This document shows, in pieces, positions 7,689 through 16,519 of a DNA stretch of 64,000 bases. Every line of letters begins with the position of its first letter. The stretch's first letter is position 1. A program made the translations under genes and the position numbers. The DNA is from an uncultured Pseudomonadota bacterium. GTDB lineage: Bacteria > Pseudomonadota > Gammaproteobacteria > Burkholderiales > Thiobacillaceae. A model generated the notes under the pieces. It ran no database searches and had not been told where the DNA came from. It saw only the letters and a list, made by a program, of their open reading frames with translations. The stretch covers positions 57,009 to 121,008 of the forward strand of contig CAILNT010000059.1 of NCBI GenBank assembly GCA_903835655.1, in the 5' to 3' direction.

Positions 7689-8873
7689 ATGGCCAGCAAG
7701 CCCAAGAATAATGATGTCCCGGTACCTGCCGCGCCGCCGTTGTACGGGCGGGTGCGTGAAATCCTGGATGCTGCCAGAAGCAACATCGCCCGTACCGTCA
7801 ACACGACACAGGTGGTTGCGAATTGGCTGGTCGGGCGGGAAATCGTCGAGGAAGAGCAGGCGGGCAAGCGGCGTGCTGGTTATGGTGAGGCCTTGCTGGC
7901 GGACCTTGCCGAGCGGCTTCTGCAGGAGTTTGGGAAAGGCTGGTCGGTACGCCAGTTGGAATACTGCCGCAGTTTCTATTTTTCCTATCCGTTGCTGCTT
8001 GGTACCGAGAAATCGAACGCACCGCGTTCGATTTCTGATCTGCCTGTGGACAGCAAGAGCGAGGCGTGGAAACCGGGCCGACTGAACCCGAACCTTTCCT
8101 GGACGCACTATCGCAATTTGCTGCGGGTGAGCCGCGATGCCGCGCGCACGTTCTACGAGATCGAGGCGGCGCGCAATGCGTGGTCGGCACGCGAGTTGAC
8201 GCGCCAGATCGGCAGCCTGCTATTCGACCGGCTGGCGAAAAGCCGGGACAAAGACGGCTTGATGCGCCTGGCCGTTCAAGGTCAGGAAATCGCAAGGCCC
8301 ATCGACGCGCTGAAAGACCCGGTGGTGCTGGAGTTTCTCGACCTGCCAGAGTCGCCACGGCTGGTGGAGTCGAAGCTGGAACAGGCGCTGATCGACAATC
8401 TGCAAACCTTCCTGTTGGAACTGGGTAAAGGCTTTGCCTTCGTATCGCGGCAGGAGCGCATCACGCTCGACGGCGACCACTTTTACATCGATCTGGTTTT
8501 CTATCACACGGTGTTGAAGTGTTTCGTGTTGATCGACCTGAAGGTCGGCAAGCTGACCCACGCCGATCTGGGTCAGATTCAGTTCTACGTGAATTATTAC
8601 GACCGCGAGCGCCGTACCGAGGGCGACAACCCGACCTTGGGCCTGATCCTTTGCCCGGACAAGAACGATGCCGTGGTGAGGTACACGCTGGGCGAGCAGC
8701 AGGAACGCAATATTTTCACCAGCCGCTACCAGCTTCATTTGCCGACCGTTGAGGAACTGGAAAACGAGTTGAGGCGTGAACTCCGATTTCTGGCGCCAGC
8801 GGAGAGCGGCGCAACTCCGGAGGGCAGTCTGAGGCCCGTCAGGAAACCCCGCAAGAACAAGGACGAGGCATGA
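7689..8873 (+). CDS. DUF1016 (YhcG-type) PD-(D/E)XK nuclease domain protein
   Basis: About 394 residues. The N-terminal DUF1016_N region contains VVANWLVGREIVEEEQ and WSVRQLEYCRSFY; the C-terminal part is a PD-(D/E)XK fold with GDHFYIDLVFY and CFVLIDLKVG (D near residue 270, D-L-K near 285), followed by QIQFYVNYYD. The ORF track starts at TTG 7683, but the ATG at 7689 has a good ribosome site (gaggagg, 7675-7681) and is preferred. The gene follows the methyltransferase stop by 2 bases and overlaps the next small gene by 4. Members are frequent partners of restriction-modification genes; a nuclease role is inferred from the fold. Confidence 0.82.
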   Translation: MASKPKNNDVPVPAAPPLYGRVREILDAARSNIARTVNTTQVVANWLVGREIVEEEQAGKRRAGYGEALLADLAERLLQEFGKGWSVRQLEYCRSFYFSYPLLLGTEKSNAPRSISDLPVDSKSEAWKPGRLNPNLSWTHYRNLLRVSRDAARTFYEIEAARNAWSARELTRQIGSLLFDRLAKSRDKDGLMRLAVQGQEIARPIDALKDPVVLEFLDLPESPRLVESKLEQALIDNLQTFLLELGKGFAFVSRQERITLDGDHFYIDLVFYHTVLKCFVLIDLKVGKLTHADLGQIQFYVNYYDRERRTEGDNPTLGLILCPDKNDAVVRYTLGEQQERNIFTSRYQLHLPTVEELENELRRELRFLAPAESGATPEGSLRPVRKPRKNKDEA

Positions 8874-9055
8874 ATCAGAGCGATCTTTTCAAGGCAAAGG
8901 ACAAGGACATCGCGGCCTCGGTAGCGGCTATGAAGCGGGCGACTGCCATGGCGCGCAAAGCGGCGGTGCAGACCGATACGGCGATTGTCGTGGTACAGGG
9001 CAAGAAGATCGTTCGCGTGACGGCCGATGACCTCCGCAAAAAGGCTGGCGCATGA
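8870..9055 (+). CDS. Small 61-residue protein between DUF1016 and Res genes
   Basis: A basic, Ala/Lys-rich small protein. The first half (KDKDIAASVAAMKRATAMARKAA) looks helical; the second contains a beta-like TAIVVVQGKKIVRVTADDL stretch. The ATG overlaps the DUF1016 stop (ATGA) and its own stop overlaps the ATG of the Res gene (ATGA), so it is very probably translated and coupled to both. I do not recognise a family. It could be an antitoxin-like or assembly subunit of the restriction system; this is inference from position only. Confidence 0.7.
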   Translation: MNQSDLFKAKDKDIAASVAAMKRATAMARKAAVQTDTAIVVVQGKKIVRVTADDLRKKAGA

Positions 9056-11838
9056 GCCTGGAAAACCTCGTTCGCTCCATCAGTGGCCGCTTGAGCCTGC
9101 GCGAGCCCCAAGCCGAAAGCCTGCGCCGCCTGCATTGGGCGGTCGATCAAGTGCCGGCGTTACGCGACTCGAAGGCACGCTCCCCCGAAGAATTGAAGGC
9201 GATGCAGGATGCCTTGATGGGCCAGTTTCCGACCCTGACGGACTTCGAGCGCGACTTCCCGTCGCTGTGCTTCGCTCTGGCAACGGGCGTCGGCAAGACA
9301 CGCCTGATGGGGGCGTTCATCAGCTACCTGCATGCGGCCTACGGCTACCGGCACTTCTTTGTGCTGGCGCCGAATCTGACCATCTACGACAAGCTGATCG
9401 GAGACTTCTCGCCGAACTCGCCCAAGTACGTGTTCAAGGGCATCGCCGAGTTTGCCAGCACGCCGCCCGAGGTGGTCACCGGCGACACCTACGAGCAGCG
9501 CGGCAGCCTGAGCCTGCTGGCTGGCATCGAGGTCAACATCTTCAACATCTCGAAGATCAATTCCGAAGTGCGCGGCGCTCAGTTGCAAAAGCGGTCGCCG
9601 AAGATCAAGCGGCTGTCGGAATACCTGGGGCAGAGCTACTTCGATTACTTGGCCGGACTGGATGACTTGGTGCTCATCATGGACGAGTCGCACCGCTACC
9701 GGGCGAGCGCGGAGATTCGGTCTCTCAACGAGTTGCGCCCCTTGCTGGGCCTCGAACTGACGGCAACGCCGTTCGTCGAGGGCGCCGGCGGCAAGACCTC
9801 AGTTGGCAAAACCATAGCGTTCAAGAACGTGGTGATGGATTACCCGCTGGCGCGCGCCATCGCGGATGGTTTCGTCAAGGAGCCAGCGGTCGTGACGCAG
9901 CAGAACTTCGACCCGAGCGCCCATAGTGCCAGCGCGCTGGAAACGATCAAGCTGCAAGACGGCGTGCGCGTCCATGAGGAAACCAAGGTCCATCTGCTGA
10001 ACTATTACCAAAATTCGGCGCAGCAGCCCGGCAGCCAGCCAGTGAAGCCCTTCATGCTGGTGATTGCGCGCGACACGACCCACGCCGCCGCGTTGATGGC
10101 GACGATTCAATCCGATGGGTTCTTTGCGGGCCGCTACAAGGGCAAGGTCATACAGGTCGATTCAAGCCGTACCGGTGCCGAGGAAGAGGAAATGATCCGG
10201 CGTCTGCTGGCGGTGGAAAGCTATGACGAGCCGACCGAGATCGTGATCCACGTCAACATGCTGAAAGAGGGTTGGGACGTCACCAACCTCTACACCATCG
10301 TTCCGTTGCGCGCCGCCAATGCCCGCACGCTGATCGAGCAATCCATCGGCCGGGGCCTGCGCTTGCCCTATGGCCGCAAGACCGGCGTGGATGTCGTGGA
10401 CCGCCTGAACATCATCGCCCACGACAAGTTCCAGGAAGTCATCGACGAGGCCGGACGCGGCGATTCGCCGATCCGCATGCAGGCGTTGGTACTGACGCCG
10501 GATACCGGCAGTGGCAGCACCTTGAAGAGTATTTCCGTACAGCCCACGGCCAACGCCATGCTGGGAACCCTGGCGCCTGGCACTCAGCAAGTACCCGGCG
10601 CGAATGCCGGCAGCGCGCAGTACGGAAGTTCCGCGCCGGCCACGGTGCTCAAGACCGACGAAGAGAGACAGATCGCCCAGGTCGCTATGGACGTGATCGC
10701 CGAGATCAGCCGTGAGCGGCAGGATGGCCAGCCACTTATCGCCAGTACCCAGGCACTGACACAGGCCAGCGTCCAGGAACAGATTACCCAGCGCGTGCAA
10801 GCGCGTTTGGTCCCCAAGCAAGGTGACTTGCTGGCGGCGACCGGGCCGTCACCCGTGGCCGATGTTGTCCAGAAGACGGTGGCGGTGCTGGTCGAGCACA
10901 CGATTGATATTCCGCGTATCTCCGTGGTGCCGAAAGGCCCGGTGAAGAGCGGCTACAAGGTGTTCCAGCTCGACCTGTCAAAGATGAACTTCCAGCCACA
11001 GGACATGGCCCTGATTGGCCAGGGCCTGAAGACCGGCAAACAGGTGCTCTACGGGCAATCGTCGTCGGTGATGGAAGTGATGCTGGAGAACTACATCGTC
11101 CGCGAGCTGATCAACTACGACGACGTGTCTTACGACGAGCACGCCGAGCTGATCTACGCGCTATCCGGGCAGGCGGTCGCGCACTTCAGAACCTATCTGA
11201 AAACGGACGACGAACTGCACAACATCCTGAGCAACTACGGCAAGACCATCGCCGAGAACATCCATCTGCAAATGGCGCAGCACTACTACGAGGATATTTC
11301 GGAATCCGAGGTGGTGGTCAGCCAGGGCTTCACCCCGCTCAAGCATTGCGCCTTTACCGCCGAGGGCGACATCCTGCCGCTGCACCAGGCCCCCGCCGAT
11401 AAGGGCAAGATCGCGCAGTACGTCTATGGCGGTTTCACTCGATGCGCCTACCCGGTGCAGAAGTTCCATTCCGACACCGAGCGTGTGCTGGCGTGCGTGC
11501 TGGAGCGTGATGCCCTGCGCTGGTTCCGGCCGGTGGCGGGGCAGTTCAACATCTACTACCGTTCCGGTGCTGCTTCTGCCAGATTCGAGCCCGAGTACCT
11601 GCCGGATTTCGCCGCGACGACCGCCGACTACAACCTGATCATCGAGACCAAAGCGGCCAAGGACATGGAAGATGCTGGCGTGAAGGCGAAAGCCGAGGCG
11701 GCGGTGACCTGGTGCAAGAACGCCAGCGAGTATTCCGTAGCGCAGGGTGGCAAGCCGTGGAAATACCTGTTGGTGCCGCATGATGTCGTTGCGCATAACG
11801 CAACGGTCACGGCGTTGGTCGGGCGATTCACGTTGTAA
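9052..11838 (+). CDS. Res-type DEAD/DEAH helicase with C-terminal nuclease
   Basis: Large SF2 helicase-nuclease of 928 residues, like the R subunit of type III restriction enzymes. Walker A is ATGVGKTRL at about residues 77-85, motif II is IMDESHRY near 210, motif III region LTATPF near 240, and motif VI QSIGRGLRLP near 430. Near residue 855-866 the sequence YLPDFAAT...LIIETKAAK gives a PD...ExK nuclease signature. Together with the methyltransferase at 5908 it could form a complete modification/restriction pair, although the two are separated by DUF1016 and the small gene. Its start overlaps the small gene stop by 4 bases. Reading frame and motifs look intact. Confidence 0.87.
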   Translation: MSLENLVRSISGRLSLREPQAESLRRLHWAVDQVPALRDSKARSPEELKAMQDALMGQFPTLTDFERDFPSLCFALATGVGKTRLMGAFISYLHAAYGYRHFFVLAPNLTIYDKLIGDFSPNSPKYVFKGIAEFASTPPEVVTGDTYEQRGSLSLLAGIEVNIFNISKINSEVRGAQLQKRSPKIKRLSEYLGQSYFDYLAGLDDLVLIMDESHRYRASAEIRSLNELRPLLGLELTATPFVEGAGGKTSVGKTIAFKNVVMDYPLARAIADGFVKEPAVVTQQNFDPSAHSASALETIKLQDGVRVHEETKVHLLNYYQNSAQQPGSQPVKPFMLVIARDTTHAAALMATIQSDGFFAGRYKGKVIQVDSSRTGAEEEEMIRRLLAVESYDEPTEIVIHVNMLKEGWDVTNLYTIVPLRAANARTLIEQSIGRGLRLPYGRKTGVDVVDRLNIIAHDKFQEVIDEAGRGDSPIRMQALVLTPDTGSGSTLKSISVQPTANAMLGTLAPGTQQVPGANAGSAQYGSSAPATVLKTDEERQIAQVAMDVIAEISRERQDGQPLIASTQALTQASVQEQITQRVQARLVPKQGDLLAATGPSPVADVVQKTVAVLVEHTIDIPRISVVPKGPVKSGYKVFQLDLSKMNFQPQDMALIGQGLKTGKQVLYGQSSSVMEVMLENYIVRELINYDDVSYDEHAELIYALSGQAVAHFRTYLKTDDELHNILSNYGKTIAENIHLQMAQHYYEDISESEVVVSQGFTPLKHCAFTAEGDILPLHQAPADKGKIAQYVYGGFTRCAYPVQKFHSDTERVLACVLERDALRWFRPVAGQFNIYYRSGAASARFEPEYLPDFAATTADYNLIIETKAAKDMEDAGVKAKAEAAVTWCKNASEYSVAQGGKPWKYLLVPHDVVAHNATVTALVGRFTL

Positions 11839-11929
11839 CCTGTTGGGAGCTTAGAAATGCAACTCTCTGATGCCGCGCCAACATTGACGCAGTCACGTTC
11901 TACATCAGCTGCCAAATGGGCCAGCAAGC

Positions 11930-12979
11930 ATGTTCGGCAGCATTGATAAGAGCAAGGGTCTGCTATTCGTCACTCATGATCTCGACCACTCCCTGCGACT
12001 GACGATGGACAAAATGCGGCAGGAGGTCGAGACGCTGGACGAGAACAGGCTACTAAACACGGTTCCGGAAGACCTGAAGCGCTACCTAGTCGAGAAATAC
12101 AGCGTCATGCCGATTAAGCTGCTGCAGGATCAGTGGTATGCCGACCATCAGGATATGCCGGTTGACATACGGCATGACCAGATGCGATGGATCGACGATA
12201 GGAGTCGACCGGTGATGGTCCCAGGTGAGCGTATCGAGGTACGCATCCCATTTGAAGGCGAGCCGGAACTGTTCTATTCGAAGGCCAGTACCTCCACGAT
12301 GAACCCGCCCCGTGCCGTTGTCGAGAAGAACGAACTCGTACTGCGATTTGAATCTCCAGCGGATCAGCCGCGAGAAATCCGTCCTTTGGTGGACCATGTG
12401 CTCGCCGAAATCGAGCAGCACCTGGGGTGGCAGCGCGGAATGATCGACGCCCACAACAGCACCTTGCCGAGTGCAGCGGAGCAAGCGATCCAGCGGCGGC
12501 GAGAGCGGTTATTGGCACAATCGCATAGGGCAGCGGCACTCGGCATTCCCGTCAAGCGCCGCGATGACGCCCCGAAGACCTACGCGGTGCCGACCGTACG
12601 CAAGAAGGCAACGCCATCACTTCCACCAGCAAGCTCTGCGCAGTTCACGCCGGAGCCTACCTGGGCCTTGGAGCAATACGATCATGCGCTGAAGATCATG
12701 CAGGACATGGCGCTCGTGATGGAGCGCAGCCCCGAGGCCTTCAAGTCCATGGATGAGGAGGCGCTGCGCCAGCACTTCCTCGTGCAGCTCAATGCTCAGT
12801 TTGAAGGGAAGGCCACCGGTGAGACCTTCAACATGGGGGGTAAGACCGACATCCTGCTACGCGAGGCCGACCGCAACGCCTTCATCGCCGAATGCAAGTT
12901 CTGGAAAGGGCCAAAAGGCTTCGGCGAGGCCATCGACCAACTCCTCGGCTACGCCAGCTGGCGGGACAGCAAGACATAG
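11930..12979 (+). CDS. Unknown protein with C-terminal nuclease-like domain, probably truncated
   Basis: A 349-residue protein of unknown family. The N-terminal two thirds show no motif I know. The end contains DILLREADRNAFIAECKFW, an (D)..ExK pattern of restriction-endonuclease-like folds, then AIDQLLGYASWRDSKT and an immediate TAG. Such domains usually continue for several more strands after this point, and the bases after the stop (gcactctcg) could be a degraded continuation, so a 3' truncation or frameshift is likely. It is the last gene of the island, 91 bases after the Res gene, with a weak ribosome site at its ATG. Confidence 0.6.
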   Translation: MFGSIDKSKGLLFVTHDLDHSLRLTMDKMRQEVETLDENRLLNTVPEDLKRYLVEKYSVMPIKLLQDQWYADHQDMPVDIRHDQMRWIDDRSRPVMVPGERIEVRIPFEGEPELFYSKASTSTMNPPRAVVEKNELVLRFESPADQPREIRPLVDHVLAEIEQHLGWQRGMIDAHNSTLPSAAEQAIQRRRERLLAQSHRAAALGIPVKRRDDAPKTYAVPTVRKKATPSLPPASSAQFTPEPTWALEQYDHALKIMQDMALVMERSPEAFKSMDEEALRQHFLVQLNAQFEGKATGETFNMGGKTDILLREADRNAFIAECKFWKGPKGFGEAIDQLLGYASWRDSKT

Positions 12980-13183
12980 CACTCTCGTCCCCCAAGGCAA
13001 ACGGGGCCTCTGCGTCGAGAAGTTTGAAAGTCAGTTGATCTCTTGCGAGGTCAATAAAAGTTTGTTTCTTGTCCATTTCCGTCGGTTTTCATACAGACAT
13101 CGTTTGTGTAGTTAGCGTTGTAGCTGGCTACACATTCAACACAATAGCACGGGTATCTACATGATTAATAAGTGATTCTACTT
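12980..13183. other. AT-rich island/core junction with a stem-loop
   Basis: 204 bases without a gene, visibly richer in A/T than both flanks. It holds a hairpin at about 13105-13134 (tgtgtagttagc, 6-base loop, gctggctacaca; two mismatches) and a 7-bp inverted repeat attctac/gtagaat (13175-13195) that overlaps the rng stop codon. It separates the plus-strand defence genes from the minus-strand rng operon. No integrase or att repeat was found here. Confidence 0.5.
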
Positions 13184-14635
13184 TTAGAGTAGAATGATGT
13201 CGTACTGCTCCTGGGTGAAGATACTCTCCACCTGCAAGGAGATCGGCTTGGCGATGAAGTCGGACAGTTGCGCCAGGCTCTGCGATTCTTCCTCCAGGAA
13301 CATGTCGATCACGGCTTGCTGCGCCATGATGCGGAATTCGCGGGCGCTGAACAGGCGGGCCTCGCGCATGATGGAGCGGAGGATTTCATAGCAGATGGTC
13401 TGAGCCGTCTTGATCTGGCCGCGCCCCTGGCAGGTGGGGCAAGGCTCGCAGAGTATCCGCGTCAGGCTTTCTCGGGTGCGTTTGCGCGTCATTTCCACCA
13501 GGCCCAGCGAGGTGAAGCCGTTGATGGTCATGCGCGTATGGTCGCGCGCCAAGGCCTTCGTCAATTCCGCCAGCACGGACTGCTTGTGTTCCGTGCTATC
13601 CATGTCGATGAAGTCCAGGATGATGATGCCGCCCATGTTGCGCAGGCGCAGCTGCCGGGCGATGCTCTGGGCCGCCTCCAGGTTGGTCTTGAAGATCGTC
13701 TCGTCGAAGGTGCGCCCGCTGGTGTAGCTACCGGTGTTGACGTCGATGGTGGTCAGCGCCTCGGTCTGATCGACAATCAGGTAACCGCCGGATTTCAGGT
13801 CCACGCGCCGCCCCAGGGCTTTTTCGATCTCGTCCTCCACCCCGTAGAGGTCGAACAGCGGCCGCTCGGCGATGTAGTGATTGATCTTGCCATGCACGTT
13901 GTGGGTGAACTCTTCCGCGAAGGCGTCCAGGCGCAGGTAGGTTTCGCGCGAATCCACCAGGATGCGAGTGGTCTCGGCGGTCGCGAAATCGCGCAACACG
14001 CGGTGCGCCAGGTCCAGTTCCTGGTAGATCGACTTCGGCCCGGAGGTGTTCTCTGAACGTGCCCGGATCGCATCCCACAGCGTGTAGAGGTACTCCACAT
14101 CCGAGGCCAGCTCTGCGTCGTCGGCGATGTTGGCCATGGTGCGGATGATGAAGCCGCCATGTTCGACCTGGGGCAGGATTCGGGTCAGGCGCTCGCGCAG
14201 CAATTCGCGCTCCGCCTCGTCCTCGATCTTCTGCGAGATACCGATGCGCGTTTCTTGCGGCAGGAATACCAGGAAGCGTCCGGCCATGCTGATCTGGGTG
14301 GAAAGCCTGGCGCCCTTGGTACCGATCGGGTCTTTGATGACCTGCACCAGGATGCTCTGGCCCTCGTGCAGCACCTTCTCGATCGGGCGCGCGGCATGCT
14401 CGCTGCGCGCCTCGACGATGTCGCCCACGTGGAGAAAGGCGGCGCGGTCCAGGCCGATGTCGATGAACGCCGACTGCATTCCCGGCAACACCCGGCTCAC
14501 CTTGCCCTGGTAGACGTTGCCGACCATGCCGCGCATGCCCGCGCGCTCGATATGCAGTTCCTGAACCACGCCCAGATACAGCACGGCGACCCGCGTTTCC
14601 TGCGGCGTCACGTTGATCAGAATTTCTTCGCTCAT
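13184..14635 (-). CDS. rng: Ribonuclease G
   Basis: Endoribonuclease of 483 residues, of the RNase E/G family; it matures the 5' end of 16S rRNA and takes part in mRNA decay. It starts MSEEILINVTPQETRVAVL, then has the S1-like RNA-binding region (NVYQGKVSRVLPGMQSAFIDIG) and the catalytic DNase I-like region with TTIDVNTGSY and IIILDFIDM, which carry the two metal-binding aspartates. The zinc-link CEPCPTCQGRG is complete. The length is typical of RNase G and there is no RNase E tail. It follows maf, as in most betaproteobacteria, and its end faces the defence island. Confidence 0.96.
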   Translation of the reverse strand: MSEEILINVTPQETRVAVLYLGVVQELHIERAGMRGMVGNVYQGKVSRVLPGMQSAFIDIGLDRAAFLHVGDIVEARSEHAARPIEKVLHEGQSILVQVIKDPIGTKGARLSTQISMAGRFLVFLPQETRIGISQKIEDEAERELLRERLTRILPQVEHGGFIIRTMANIADDAELASDVEYLYTLWDAIRARSENTSGPKSIYQELDLAHRVLRDFATAETTRILVDSRETYLRLDAFAEEFTHNVHGKINHYIAERPLFDLYGVEDEIEKALGRRVDLKSGGYLIVDQTEALTTIDVNTGSYTSGRTFDETIFKTNLEAAQSIARQLRLRNMGGIIILDFIDMDSTEHKQSVLAELTKALARDHTRMTINGFTSLGLVEMTRKRTRESLTRILCEPCPTCQGRGQIKTAQTICYEILRSIMREARLFSAREFRIMAQQAVIDMFLEEESQSLAQLSDFIAKPISLQVESIFTQEQYDIILL

Positions 14636-14693
14636 GAGAATCTCGATAAGTCAGTATTCGTGAGTCGCGCCCTGCGCGCATCGCGAATCGTGG

Positions 14694-15302
14694 CTAGATC
14701 ACGGGGTAACCCACCTCTTTCAGCAGTTCCGCGGTCTCGAACAAGGGCAAGCCCATCACGCCGGAGTAACTGCCGGACAGGTGCTCGATGAACAGGGCTG
14801 CGCGCCCCTGGATGCCATAAGCGCCGGCCTTGTCGAAGGGTTCGCCAGATGCCACGTAGGTCGCTATCTCGGACTCCGACAGTAGCCGGAATACCACCGT
14901 GCTCTGCGAGTACGCTACGGCCAGCCGGCCCCGAAAGGCCACCGCCACCCCGGTCAACACGCTGTGCGACCGCCCCGAGTAGCCGCGCAGCATCGCCCCT
15001 GCCTCCCTGGCATCCGCGGGTTTCCCAAGTATCTGCCCATCGAGCGTCACCGTGGTATCCGCCGCCACGACCGGCCAGTCTCCCAGTCTGCGTCCACGCC
15101 GCGCGAATTCCCCTGCTTCCGCCTTCCGCCGCGCCAGGCGTAGCACGTAGTCGAGCGCCGGCTCGGCGGGCAGCGGCGTCTCGTCCACATCCACCCGTTC
15201 GGCGCGCGCGCGCAGAATCAAGACGCTGGGCGCCAGTCCGATCTGTTGCAGCAAATCGAGGCGGCGCGGGCTTTGCGAGGCGAGGTAGACGGGTTTCGGC
15301 AT
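14694..15302 (-). CDS. maf: Maf-like nucleoside triphosphate pyrophosphatase
   Basis: House-cleaning dTTP/UTP-type pyrophosphatase of 202 residues. The ORF track extends upstream, but the ATG at 15302 gives the conserved N-terminus MPKPVYLASQSPRRLDLL with the SPRR substrate motif. Further family blocks are VVAADTTV, KPADAREAGAML and FDKAGAYGIQG. The gene lies 58 bases upstream of rng on the same strand. In many betaproteobacteria maf follows rlmH directly; here an ABC export operon sits between them. Confidence 0.94.
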   Translation of the reverse strand: MPKPVYLASQSPRRLDLLQQIGLAPSVLILRARAERVDVDETPLPAEPALDYVLRLARRKAEAGEFARRGRRLGDWPVVAADTTVTLDGQILGKPADAREAGAMLRGYSGRSHSVLTGVAVAFRGRLAVAYSQSTVVFRLLSESEIATYVASGEPFDKAGAYGIQGRAALFIEHLSGSYSGVMGLPLFETAELLKEVGYPVI

Positions 15303-15319
15303 GGGGGCGCATTTTCCAC

Positions 15320-16519
15320 TTATTCGGCGCGCAAAGCTTCCACCGGATCGAAGCGCGCCGCCCGCCTGGCCGGCGCCACGCCGGCGACGAGGCCGATGCA
15401 CACGGCCACGGCCAGGGCTGCCGCGACGTAGTCCCATGCCAGGCTCACCGGCAGTGCGGGCAGGACGATATGCAGCAACTGCGCCAATCCGAGTCCCAGC
15501 CCCAGACCCACAGTGCCGCCGAGGGCGGCCAGGCCCGCGGCTTCGGCGAGGAACAGGGCCATGATCTGACTGCGGCGCGCACCCAGCGCGTTCAACAGGC
15601 CGATTTCCCCGGTGCGTTCGCTCACGCTGATGGTCATCAGGGTAAGGATGCCGACGCCGCCGACGACCAGGGAGATGCTTCCGAGTGCCGCGACGGCAAA
15701 GGTGAGCACGGAGAGCACCGAATCGAGCACAGCCAGTTGCTGTTTCTGCGGGGTGGCGGTGAAGTCGTCAACACCATGGCGCGCCCGTAACAAGCGTTCG
15801 ATCCCGGCCTGGACACGCTCCGGCTTGGCCTGCGGGTCGTGGGCCACATCGATTTCCATCAAGCCTTCGCGGTTGAAGAGTTCCAGCACGCGCGCGGCCG
15901 GCAGAAACGCGGTGTCGTCGAGATCGAATCCCAACACCTGGCCCTTGGCCGCCATAACGCCGACCACACGGTAACGCTGACCACCGACGCGGATCAGTGC
16001 CCCCAGGGGATTTTCCGCGGCGAACAGTTCGTCGCGCACCTTGGCGCCCAGTACGGCAAAGGCGCGCGGACTGCGCAGATCGTCGGCGGGAAGGAAACTG
16101 CCGGCGGCGATACGCATGCGGAAGGTCTGCATGAATTCCGGGCCCACGCCGTAAACGGTGACGCGACGACTGCGGCCCACGCCCTCGACTTCCGCGTTGC
16201 CCTGGACCACCGGGCATACGCTCTGCACCTGCGGCACCTGGCGCAGCGCCTGGGCGTCCTCCAGCGAGAGCGGGCGCACGCTGCCGAACATGCCGACCGC
16301 GCCGCCGTGGGTCTTGGTCTTGCCGGGACTGACCGCGATCAGATTGGTGCCGAACTGGGTGAATTCGGCAAGCACGAACTGGTGCAGGCCTTCGCCCAGT
16401 GCGGTGAGCAGGATCACCGCAGCCACCCCGACCGCAATGCCCAATGCGGAGAGCAGACTGCGACCGGGGTGGTGGGTCAGGGCGCCGAGAGACAGGCGCA
16501 GCAGGTCGGGGAGACGCAT
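15320..16519 (-). CDS. MacB/FtsX-type ABC permease (second of two)
   Basis: Inner-membrane permease of 399 residues. One N-terminal membrane helix (SLLSALGIAVGVAAVILLTAL) is followed by a large periplasmic MacB_PCD-like domain and three C-terminal helices of the FtsX domain, including the ISVSERTGEIGLLNALGARR signature. The true start is the ATG at 16519, which shares one base with the stop of the preceding permease. Together with its paralogue it should form the transmembrane part of a mechanotransmission exporter driven by the ATPase at 17724 and linked to the adaptor at 18410. The substrate is unknown. Confidence 0.88.
   Translation of the reverse strand: MRLPDLLRLSLGALTHHPGRSLLSALGIAVGVAAVILLTALGEGLHQFVLAEFTQFGTNLIAVSPGKTKTHGGAVGMFGSVRPLSLEDAQALRQVPQVQSVCPVVQGNAEVEGVGRSRRVTVYGVGPEFMQTFRMRIAAGSFLPADDLRSPRAFAVLGAKVRDELFAAENPLGALIRVGGQRYRVVGVMAAKGQVLGFDLDDTAFLPAARVLELFNREGLMEIDVAHDPQAKPERVQAGIERLLRARHGVDDFTATPQKQQLAVLDSVLSVLTFAVAALGSISLVVGGVGILTLMTISVSERTGEIGLLNALGARRSQIMALFLAEAAGLAALGGTVGLGLGLGLAQLLHIVLPALPVSLAWDYVAAALAVAVCIGLVAGVAPARRAARFDPVEALRAE

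Noticed and set aside
3-12979. DISARM or BREX system
   Set aside because: SNF2 helicase and methyltransferase recall class 1 DISARM, but DrmA, DrmB and DrmC are not seen; no PglZ, BrxC or PglX for BREX. The 5' flank lies outside the window, so this could change.
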